Positions 33,201 to 42,502 of a DNA stretch of 64,000 bases are shown one piece after another. Made by a program: the position numbers and the translations under genes. Position 1 is the first letter of the stretch. The number at the start of each line of letters is the position of its first letter. Source of the DNA: Nematostella vectensis (Eukaryota; Cnidaria; Anthozoa; Actiniaria; Edwardsiidae); assembly GCF_932526225.1 (NCBI RefSeq), contig NC_064037.1:5282703-5346702 (forward strand). Reading direction: 5' to 3'. A model generated the notes under the pieces. The model had not been told where the DNA came from and searched no databases. It saw only the letters and a list, made by a program, of their open reading frames with translations.

Positions 33201-35490
33201 ATAGAATACCTCAATTCCTTTAGTTGTTGTTGGATGTATTTTGGTGAAATGCATTGGTGATTTGTTTCCAAGTACATTCTTGATAACACTGGTCCTTGAA
33301 ACAACTCTTTTATGTAGTCTAGAACAATTCCTCCTCTGCAAATTTTATTTTCATTCCCTATCTTCACAATCACTCGGCTGTGTCTTGTATCTCTTGTAGG
33401 AATAGGAACAGCAGGAATTGAAGGATGGATGTCCAGTAGGCCACTAGCCATGTGCGTAGCTAATGATAGCTTCAGATTTGTTGGTAGTCTAACAGTCAAA
33501 ATATTATGGAAGTCATCCAACAGTTGTACAATTAGGAATCCTTTCTGAAAATTTTAAAGAAAGTTAAGCATCAGTTATCCCACTGGCTTGTTTAAATTGA
33601 AATGGTTCTTGCTTATTCTCAAGTATTGTTCTTATTATTCTCTTATTCACTATTTACTAAAATAAAAATTTGTACCACACTAATCTCACCTCTGTTGCCA
33701 GGATAACCTTTCTCATCAGTATGTCTGGATATTTTGTTATTAGTGCTTTCTTGTGAGAATCAATATTTCTAGGACTTGTACTGAAACCAAGTATCCTTCC
33801 TGAATTGATTGCTGTCCTAGAAGCACCATGATGTTGTAGGAATAGCCCTTCATTCTTTTGTAGGGTGGAAGTTTTCTGAGACCTGGTAAAATAAATTTGT
33901 GTCATTTAAAAAAGAACAAAACACTAGTGTTCTGGTGCAGCTTGTATACATTGAATTATAGTATAAAGCATGATATTGAACGTACCTAGGCCCAATTATG
34001 AAACTGGAGCAGATAGAAAGGGGGAGCTTATTACAAAATTTAGCCTCTAGAGCGATTTTAGAAAGGAAAGTAATTGGAGGTTAGGGAGGTGGGTCTTAAT
34101 GGAGCATTTAGGGTACCTGAAATATGCCAGTGTGTGAAGGAGAACAACAGTTCTTTGCTCCTGTACAGCTTGATGTTCATCTGAGAGTCTGGAGTCCTCC
34201 CTTGTTATTGAACTTAAAAGCATTTCAAACAGACCTGGAGAGTGTTTTTGTGTGAACGCTTTCATTGCTGCTGGCTCATATAATGGAGCTTCACTACTGA
34301 GGGCATGATGGTATAGAGCCATCTGAAATTGTTGCACTAGTTGGCCCAGTGAATTACCTGTTGATAGCAATGACAATAAATTATTGAATAAATTATTCGC
34401 AGTTTAGAATTTTTACAAATTGTAAAAAAAAATATTTCTTTTTCAACAAATGCAAAAATATTGTTTGCACTACTACTTCTCAATACTTGATAAAGTATTT
34501 TTTCCCACAAAAATAAAAAAAGGCTGAATTTTATAGATAATTTGTGTGTTTCTTCAGAATGTACAAATAAACAAACCTTTTGTAGTTGTTGTTCTGTGCT
34601 GATGGCGGATGTACTACTATTTGCTTTTTCCTAATAAAAAGAACGAAAGAATTTTCAAGCCTTTTCTATGTACTTGTTTTTATATTTTATTAAACAGATT
34701 GAAAATACAGGAAGAAATACATAGCAATTTACAGCGAAGAGGCACTGCAGAGGAGTGGTTGTTTTCCCGAATAAAAATATACACTTACCTCGACTGGTTT
34801 TCTACTTGTTTGAGGACGGCTTTCAAATTTCTTATAGGCGAGCAACTTGCACCGGTAACACCACCGAGTACCAGGCTGGTATCCTGCCACTGTTAGCCCA
34901 ATCTCGTCAAATACCGGATAAAAACGACTTGGAATAGGTTGCTTGTTCAGACGTGAGGGCTGTTGTTTATCGTGCATGGGACATGAGCAGCGCAAGTTGC
35001 TTCTTCGTAACATATCCCAATGTCGCCGGCAAACATGCGAACCTACCGGCAACTTAGCGACACGACTAAGCTCCTCGGAAAGCTGGTAAAGTCGACCAAT
35101 GCATCCTTTTCCGTTTCTAGTTTTGCAACTCATCATACAGTGTTGTGCATCGTCGTTTGCATGAACGAAACCCAGCGAGGCTACAACCAAAACAACTATA
35201 ATGGCGACCACGAAGGTCTGCCGGTACGACATCCGATGCTTATCCATTATTTTCGCCTTTGGTGCAGGCCGTAAAGTAGGTGGTGCAAAATTTCAGAGAT
35301 AGAAAATTTCAATATCTTGGTGATGTAAACTTTTCAGGCTTATTTTTTTTGTGTACTTCTTATTTTTTTTAAATTTCGCGGCCGGAAACTGGTTTGTTTT
35401 GTTTTGCTAAACAATTTTAATAGGGGCCCGGCAATTGCCCGCCGGAAATAAGAGGCTGCGCGTGCGCACTACGTTCTGCAGCGGTGTCCC
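30263..35490 (-). mobile_element. 5.2-kb cut-and-paste DNA transposon of unassigned superfamily
   Basis: The element starts gggacaccgcggcagaacg and ends with the inverse of gggacaccgctgcagaacg, continuing as imperfect terminal inverted repeats of about 34 bp (tgcgcatgcgcg against tgcgcacgcgc). CCTGGC flanks both sides (30257-30262 and 35491-35496), a clean 6-bp target duplication. A related uninterrupted sequence lies inverted at 38880-39160. One multi-exon minus-strand gene fills the interior. I cannot place it in a named superfamily; the duplication length and the protein are not those of hAT, Tc1/mariner, piggyBac or PIF. Confidence 0.85.
30523..35247 (-). pseudogene. Transposon-encoded protein: Cys-rich head, putative transposase core, RING-like finger, Cys/Asp-x-His protease-like tail
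   Basis: Proposed exons on the minus strand: 35247-34789, 34613-34577, 34357-34117, 33882-33690, 33544-33210, 32883-31907, 31726-30523; phases close at each join. Exon 1 has a hydrophobic stretch then a Cys/His cluster (CMMSCKTRNGKGC ... VCRRHW ... CSCPMH). Exons 5-6 contain acidic sites that could form a DDE triad: LLDDFHN, APGDWPTWFY and LLDEVVP; this assignment is inference. The last exon has a RING-like C4HC3 pattern (NCFHTFHNFC ... CPIC), then GSNACTFISL and YVLDSHLHYAHG. Two frameshifts break the copy, near 32240 and in a T-run near 31675. It would be over 1,000 residues if intact. Not recognised as a host gene. Confidence 0.7.
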
Positions 35491-35496
35491 CCTGGC

Positions 35497-36300
35497 GGAG
35501 GCTGACCCATTTCCACAGGTAGACCGACTCTAAAGTATTTCGAGTATGTACAAAGATCCAATATGGCGGACGGCAAGGGAGAAACGAAGTCGTGGATGGA
35601 GGTTAAAATGCTACCTCGGCGTTTCTGAAATGATCAAATCTTCGTTTCAATACATCCTGAAACTCATTAAGAGAAATTCTTGTGCAGGTCAGGCAAATTG
35701 GCTTGCAATTTTATTTCACTCTCTATTTTAGTCTATGTTTTTCCCATTCAATTTTTACGGATGTTCGGGAAACGGTGTGGTTGAAAGAGGTTAGTTTCAA
35801 GATATATTGTCTCAGAAGCCACCCACTGTCTGTATGGCTACATGTCATATTACCATTGAAGTTTGTTATTAAGCATTAATAAATCGGTAAAAAATATAGG
35901 GAGTTAACATTTTTTCTTGGGTGCTGGTGGGGTTGATTGGGATTATATTTTCTTGGAAAAATCATAGTATTTAAAGATTCCTAAATGAGAAATGACCAAC
36001 TTTTTGGCTGCCAAGGGAGGGGGGAGCGGGTGGGTTCGATAGAGGCCTTAGCATTATTGACTTGGGGTTTCGAGCTAGTTTGTGCCTCCATATAACAGGC
36101 CTCTATCAAACGTACCCTTTTTGGCTCCCAAAAAGTGGAGAGAGAGAGAGATTTACTATTTTTACACAGAGACCCCTAAAGAATCAGAAAAGCAATATGA
36201 TAATAAAATAAAAAATTCAAAAAAATAATACAAAGCACATGCTTGGAGTTTAAACACTTGGGTTTTAACAAGATTTATATGGGTGATAGCGTTTTCAATT
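35497..36300. other. Flank of the 5.2-kb transposon
   Basis: 35491-35690 is an inverted relative of 38880-39060 (shares 'aatatggcggacggcaaggg'). The rest is AT-rich with no gene. Confidence 0.6.
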
Positions 36301-36303
36301 TTC

Positions 36304-36675
36304 AAAAAGTTCATTGATAATATCCATTATAGCAACAGAATGTTCTTCGTCCTAGATTGTTAGGCTCTCACAAATCTCTCTGCTGGACCTAAAGTACTCA
36401 CAATTTTCAATTACAGCATTTAATTTAAATTTTTTGCTAGCCTTCGCTAGCACCCCTGCTTTGATCTTTCGATTCTTGAGAGTTCCAAGTTGGTCATTGA
36501 TGAGAGAATAGAGGGGCGACACAACAATAATAATACTATCATTTGTGAGGCCTCGCTTGAAGTCATACATGGCTGGTAGAATGTGAAATATTACCGACTT
36601 CCCGTAGCCTGTGGGTAGTACACCAATGCCATCTCTGCCTATATAGCTTAGTTCCAGCAGATTAATCTGTTTCAC
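36304..36675 (-). pseudogene. RecQ/DEAD-box helicase fragment
   Basis: The frame contains IGRDGIGVLPTGYGKSVIF, the Walker A of RecQ helicases, then IIIVVSPLYSLINDQ, the motif Ia region. It ends after about 105 residues with no DEXH box, so only the first part of a helicase domain is present. There is no matching exon nearby on the minus strand. RecQ-like genes are multicopy in cnidarian genomes; this is most likely a dispersed fragment. Confidence 0.75.
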
Positions 36676-37995
36676 AAGTTTTCATAACCAGAAGCATCTA
36701 ATGCGAAGCGGAGAGGATGGGAAAACGAATTCATGATTAGAAGAGCTGCTTACTATCCAAACAATATTTAGCGCGCGCCGTTTTATATATACACACATGG
36801 GGTGTTTTCTCTGCGGGACGACACATCAAATAAGTTGGCGTGTTTTTTCGATCCTGTATTGTATTTGCGAAAGCTTGGAGAAAACAGAACATTGGCAAGG
36901 ATCGAAACCCGCCAATTACATTGCTACTCAAATGTACTGAGCAACTGAAAACCCACTGTAGTGCGCGAATCCTCAATCTATGTTTACGCAGGGGTCTGAC
37001 TTGAATGGGGAACTTTTCGATTGGACATTTTATAACTAAAACACCTATGATTGGTACTTTTTCGATCCGATACTTGCGTATAAATAGCAGTTTGGTGCCA
37101 ATTTCATAAGTTGGAAACTTGTAACCACTATTGGCAGAGTTCGTGCGGTTTCATCTGTATCTTGGTGAGTGCAGCGAGTACTATAAATCTAGATAGCAAT
37201 GGATTACGAGGGAAGAACAGAACAAACGTCTGAAGGAGTTTTCACCACCATATCAAACGTCTAAAAAGGCTGGTACTCTTCGTCAATCTGTTTTTTGTTG
37301 GTCAGCCCGTTCACTTGATTTCGAGGAATCGAATGGGAGCACGTCAACAACTGGGAGTTCACCCGCTATTTCTACACGCACACCCGCGTGTAGACACCCG
37401 CGGAAGAGGTAAATGATTTTTAAATAGATCAGAGTAGGATAGCACCCTGTAGGGAATTTTTTTTCTGATGAAAAAAAAAAAAAAAACAACGCCCGCGAAT
37501 CTAAACACGTGTGGCGGCTTGTCATTGTTGGCTTTTTGGAAGTAATCCCCCCCCATATCATTTTTTTCAATTGGGAGTAGTGGAGTACACAAGCATAATT
37601 AGATTGATGCGTAGAGTGATTTATAATTAGATTTTGGCGTTAAGAATAAGAGAATGATAGAGTAAATTTGTGGGGCCAAAACAGTTGAGTGTTGCCCCAC
37701 ATGCTTACACTTGTAGTGAAGACTAATTGTCTTCGCCAAATTTTACCGCAGTAGGGTAGCGCCTTTGGCACAGGGGCGGTGGACTGGTCGAAAAAAATGG
37801 GGGTGGAAGTGTGGGCCGGGGGGAGTTAAAACAATTAAAATGGTATAATATCGTCTTTATCAAGCAATCGCAAGCAACGTAAACCGTGCCAGATAGTGTA
37901 AAGAAATTTGTGTGTGTGGGGGGGGGGGGGGAGGGGGGTAAGCACCCCCCCTGTGACATGAACATGATTGTATATGATAAATTTGATCTTTAAAA
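36676..37995. other. Intergenic stretch between RecQ fragment and 37996 ORF
   Basis: Apart from the TATA-like site it contains G-runs and C-runs (37545-37555, 37920-37935) and AT-rich DNA. No coding gene is supported. Confidence 0.5.
37079..37164 (+). promoter_or_regulatory. TATA box with orphan first exon
   Basis: TATAAATA stands at 37079-37086. About 80 bp downstream is a strong donor, cttg|gtgagt (gt at 37165). This looks like a promoter with a short non-coding first exon on the plus strand. No assigned gene follows; the ORF at 37996 is a candidate. Confidence 0.35.
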
Positions 37996-38319
37996 ATGAT
38001 AATCAGACAAACAAACAAGACAGAGAAGGCCATGGTCAGAGCCTCTAAGGCAGCAGCTGGCGTCAAGGCCATTTTGGATAACTTTGACCAAAAAATCCAC
38101 CTACACAACTCTTCTCACCATTCCACTGTGAGTTCGGAAGCAGACCAGCAAGGGATGGTCCGGGATTTGAGAAAACTTTGGCCATTTCAGCCAGTTCATG
38201 CAAGAGCCCACAGCCATTTCAAGGATATCCAGATCACACCACTTGCAGATCTGGATATGGATTCTCTTCATGGATGGATCTGCAAGCACAAGAAACAGCT
38301 AGGCATGGGACTTCCTTGA
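37996..38319 (+). pseudogene. 107-residue ORF, likely remnant of a transposon-associated protein
   Basis: The C-terminal half (MVRDLRKLWPFQPVHARAHS ... DMDSLHGWICKHKK) has the look of short terminal exons found in multicopy cnidarian mobile-element proteins. I cannot name the family with confidence. An AATAAA-like signal lies at 38401. There is no in-phase upstream exon that I can support. Confidence 0.3.
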
Positions 38320-40099
38320 ACACTCTCAGACAAAACTCAACACCTCTTCTAGGAGCCATATCGAGAAAACAAAACAAAGGCTCTTCTGGGAGCCACCAAA
38401 TATAATAAAGTCAACAACCCATACATATCATCTTGAAGTCTTATTCGTTTATTCCCTATATGGTACTACAAGGGAGGGGGCACACACACACACACACACA
38501 AAAATACCAAGAAAAATATCAAATAAGTACTTTTAGCTTTCCTGGATTAAATGGAATTGCAAAATCCGTAAATAATCACATTTTGATGTTTATAACGCAA
38601 GATGCTTCGGTTTTCTAACGGCTATAAGAATATGACGGGAAAACAGAAGATTGTGTACTTACAAATCCCCTTGCTCGGTAAATTTCGTCTAGGTTCTTTT
38701 TTTGCCAGTTAGTTATACGGTGGAAGTGGTTTATCCATATTTTGCTCTTTTTTACGACGGCAGGGAGCGAGGAGCGGCAACAATACCAACATGAAATATA
38801 CTAAAAGCCAAGCCTGTTTTGTCAGCTTTGGCTTGTAAGGGACCTTGACATGAAAAACATAAGTAAGGTTCAGATGTTCGATGAAACTTGCCTAAATCAA
38901 CGACGTACAATTTTGAGTTTCAGGATGTCTTAGATTTGATCATTTCAGAAACGTAGCATTATAACCTCCTTCCACGACTTCGTTTCTCCCTTGCCGTCCG
39001 CCATATTGAATCTTTGTACATACTTGAAATACTCTAGAGTCGGTCTACCTGTGGAAATGGGTCAGCCTCCGCCTCCGCCAGGGTCTTCTTCAGCTAGACG
39101 CCATATTGAAAATTACCCAGAAGACCCTGGGAACGAGGTTGGGACATCCCTTGACCACCTGTATTGCGCAGCGAGGGGACTGAGTACGAGAATACAAGAA
39201 GAGTCACAATACTTAGTCCATGCATCGAAGGAGGCGATTTGTTATCAAGCAGTAAAGGGCGAAGATCTGATTGTCCTGTGTAAGCGCCTTCAAGAGGTAA
39301 TAACTTAACCGTACACTGGTCAGCTGATAAGTGCTGTATATAGTGAGAGGGTCATATGATTATAAAGCACAATTAGACAACAAAATTGATCTAAGTTTAC
39401 GGCTATATTGACGAATATCGAATAGCAGAACAGGCTATATTAATAGCTACTGGTAAACCAAACCATTAATATATCGTACGAATAATTCATTCAAATCTCA
39501 TTGGAAATGCAAGAAAGCGTGAGTCACTGAATCTCGACAAAATAATTATAATTCATAATACAGAACAATTCACAATACCCGTCAAGTTTAGTAGAACACA
39601 ATAACCCAACAGTTGGACCTATGTCACAAAAGACGAGGGAGTTAATACCAGGAAGACGAGAACGGCCTTTTTCACTTGGGAAGAAACCAGTAAGATGTGA
39701 CTATACCGCGCGTGTAAAAATCTTCGAGTTGACGCGTTCGAGTTGTTCAATTTATAAAGACTATACTTAAAAGTTTTCCAAGCCCAAAATGCGGTCTTCT
39801 TTTATAAAAAATGCCAAATCTGATACAATAACTGCTCAATATCCCCATCCCTCCCTCCCTTATCAAATCCTCTACTCGTTTGTCAACGAAAACCTTCAAT
39901 ATTTGGTGTGTTGAAGTATATTCCGAAGAACGGTTCCAAATGTGTCAAAGTATTACTTATTTAAAATAGGAAAGGAAATTGTAATAAAAAAACTCCAAAA
40001 CTCAATAAAAATAAGCAATACCATAGGTAATATTTTTCAAACAAAGAAATTGTAATTAAAAAAGCTTAAGATTTGCTTTGAAATATATGTTTTTTCAGC
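38320..40099. other. Intergenic region upstream of the seven-TM gene
   Basis: It contains a (CA)n tract (38478-38500), the inverted repeat relative of the transposon target (38880-39160), and AT-rich DNA. The 39160-39310 stretch stays open on the plus strand but shows no domain. Confidence 0.55.
38880..39160 (-). repeat. Uninterrupted relative of the 5.2-kb transposon's target site
   Basis: In reverse complement this reads through the left flank (30197-30262) and right flank (35491-35690) of the transposon without the 5.2 kb between them. At the junction it has ccctggcggaggcggaggctg, one extra ggaggc compared with the simple join. It is therefore a separate copy of the target repeat and not the pre-insertion allele itself. 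The 'ccaacctcgttcccaggg' end suggests an older repeat family. Confidence 0.85.
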
Positions 40100-41221
40100 A
40101 TGAGCGAACCTGAGCCATCATCGCCTCGACCCGAGCGTACTCCGATTCCAGAACGCTCACCGACCGCTGAACCTGAATGGACAGGGAAATCTAAAGCCGA
40201 GCCGATACCTGATTGGACAAATGCGACCGCTACATGGCTTGGCGCGTGGGAAGTTCACTGGATTGGCCTGGGCGCCATGTTTACCCTGCTGACCCTATAT
40301 GCTGCATTCTCCATAATCACAATGATGCGTGTGAAACAAAAAAGGCGACGAATTTTTTCTATTTTCGTTAGTTCCATGCTCCTGGTTTTCGGGATCTCTC
40401 GTGCGATGTTTCTTTTCATCAATCCTTACGAGTCTCCGCAATGCTACATTCTCCCATCATGCCCGGCGTTATTAACCAGGATCCTTTTTGGGATTGGTCT
40501 ACCTTGTTTAACCGCTGCGTTCTCATTCATTCAGTTAGTATTTCTGCAAGTCGTGGAGATGAGGCTTTATCCGAGCAGAATTCAAAGCTGGAAGTTCCTC
40601 CTTGGGATTATAATCACCCATTTTTCGCTCGCGATTGTCACGGAAATTATTATCTTTATATTTGCAGACTGGAAATCACTCAGCATCGCCTGCCAAGTGT
40701 TTTTCATAGTTTTTAGCCTCGCTCTCAGCTCTTCCTTCGTCTATACGGGGACTACAATTATACGTCACGTGCAAAATAGCTCCCGTGATGTCGGTAGCAT
40801 TGGTCAGCGAATTGACACCGAAGCGCATGCGCATGGTGGAAAGACAAGCCTGACTAAACTTGTGCGAATAACTTTTTTGGTGGCAGCGCTGGGATTGGTT
40901 AGCTGTGCTCTGCAGATTTATTCCATATTTGCAGTGTACGATATTTATAAGAACGATTCTCCCCAGCCATGGCCTTGGTGGGCCTTTCAAACGCTTTTTC
41001 GCTGCGTTGAACTCGCCGCTGGCTGCACCATGGGATATGTGAGCCCGCGACAGACTGGTAATTTAAAATCGATTATTTGCTGTGCGCATGACCAGGAGAA
41101 AGCAGTGTTTTATTACACAGACATTGAGAATAGTGAGAACGCTGTGACTGTTCAAAACAATGGTTTGTATAATACGTCACAAGGTATATCACTAGGACAA
41201 AGAAAAATTGATAGGGTCTGA
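40100..41221 (+). CDS. Seven-transmembrane protein, PRRT3/PRRT4-like
   Basis: The single-exon coding region encodes 373 residues. A Pro-rich N-terminus (PEPSSPRPERTPIPERSP) precedes a tract with W residues and then seven hydrophobic segments, at about 53-76, 86-108, 122-148, 163-188, 193-216, 250-277 and 290-312. The pattern 'SRAMFLFINPYES' after TM2 and 'GIGLPCLTAAFSFIQLVFL' in TM3 match proline-rich transmembrane proteins 3/4. The vertebrate proteins are poorly characterised neuronal membrane proteins, so no function is claimed. The ATG is preceded by tttttcag (ends 40098), which fits a spliced 5' UTR. AATAAA lies at 41293. Confidence 0.8.
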   Translation: MSEPEPSSPRPERTPIPERSPTAEPEWTGKSKAEPIPDWTNATATWLGAWEVHWIGLGAMFTLLTLYAAFSIITMMRVKQKRRRIFSIFVSSMLLVFGISRAMFLFINPYESPQCYILPSCPALLTRILFGIGLPCLTAAFSFIQLVFLQVVEMRLYPSRIQSWKFLLGIIITHFSLAIVTEIIIFIFADWKSLSIACQVFFIVFSLALSSSFVYTGTTIIRHVQNSSRDVGSIGQRIDTEAHAHGGKTSLTKLVRITFLVAALGLVSCALQIYSIFAVYDIYKNDSPQPWPWWAFQTLFRCVELAAGCTMGYVSPRQTGNLKSIICCAHDQEKAVFYYTDIENSENAVTVQNNGLYNTSQGISLGQRKIDRV

Positions 41222-41701
41222 AAATATAACAAACAAGGAAAATATACCTACTCAACTCTACACATACAACCAGCATGAAAAAGATAATGGTGAATAAAAG
41301 TCTGAACTGGTGGAACAAGGCACTCCTATTCAAAGAATGACGGGTGTTTCCCGGATTCGTGAAATCAACTTTGCAAAGCAAAAATAAAAACAAACAAAAC
41401 GAGAACTGATGACCTGCAAAAAGTGGACGAGGTGCGTTCATTTGCGGCCGTAAAAGTGTAATTATTGACATTGAGTTTTTATATATATTTTATCCCTCCA
41501 TCTCCTATCCATCAGTTCCAATGTTGTAAACGGAGGAGTTCCACAATGCGTGTATTAGTAAGACAGCATTCTAGGAACACCAGAATGCTCGAGGTGTGCA
41601 CGATGCTTTGGGTGAGAACATCAAAAAAGTTCTGGAACGAAGATCTCATTCTTTCCGAATAACCTCTGGTGGACAAGTAAGACTGAAAGTTGATTATAAT
41701 T

Positions 41702-42005
41702 GCTGTTGAATCCTTTGTATCGCGACCCGCGTTTTCAAAACACGATTTGTTTTGGTTTTCTGTTTCGTCAGTAAAACCATTCTGGGCCAATCAGAGTCTC
41801 GCTTTGTGCACTTCCCTTGGCCATCCTCTGGACATAAACCAGACACTGACAGTGTCGCGACAGAAAGCCAGGCAACTGCACTAGGCGAGAGATGGCAAGA
41901 ATCTGATTGGCTTAGAATAATTTGACTGGCAGAACAGAAAATCCCAAAAGAAAAACAAATCAATGTTTTGACAATAAGGCATCGCGATACAACGGATTCG
42001 ACAGT
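41702..42005. mobile_element. ~300-bp foldback MITE
   Basis: gaatcctttgtatcgcga at 41708 is answered by the inverse of gaatccgttgtatcgcga ending at 41999. The arms pair over roughly 100 bp (both include ccaatcaga). The interior has no coding. Confidence 0.8.
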
Positions 42006-42224
42006 AAGACAGCATCAATCGAGATGCCTCTTATTTAACAAATCAACCCACTTTTCAAATAATGGAAATAACACTTAAGTGTTTCCATTTCCTAGAATTA
42101 CCAGGGGCTTTAAATATCCAGGCCTTTGCAGTCAATTGGACCTGCACGGCAAGCAGGGGAGGGGTAAAGGGCGGCTCTGACACAGGGCATGACACCGTAT
42201 GGGTCACCAAGGATGAACGGTTTC

Positions 42225-42355
42225 ATACAGAACATGGATCACCGAGGGGTGTGGATCACCGAGGGTGTGGGTCAACAAGGGGTGTTGGTCACCAAGGGGT
42301 ATGGGTCACCCAGGGGTGTGGGTCACCGAGGGGTTTGGGTTACCGAGGATGAACA
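42225..42355. repeat. 18-bp minisatellite (gggtcaccgaggggtgtg)
   Basis: About seven imperfect units of gggtcaccgaggggtgtg are present, with substitutions at the aga/caa positions. Confidence 0.85.
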
Positions 42356-42502
42356 GTTTCACGAGTTGTCATCCCATTAAGACTTTTGATTTTAGAATTT
42401 GTTACTGATAACGTTTCTATTCTGGTTTTGTGTTTGTGTTCTTCAACACAAGGAAACAAAAATATATATATTGCTGATTAAACGTTTTCACACTAATTGC
42501 CA

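Larger units (their letters stand above)
41222..42502. other. Intergenic region between convergent genes
   Basis: It holds the poly-A signal of the seven-TM gene, the foldback MITE (41702-42005) and an 18-bp minisatellite (42225-42355). Confidence 0.6.

Noticed and set aside
42062-42380. Gly/Val-rich repeat protein
   Set aside because: The open frames are read through an 18-bp minisatellite and stay open in two frames, so the coding is an artefact.
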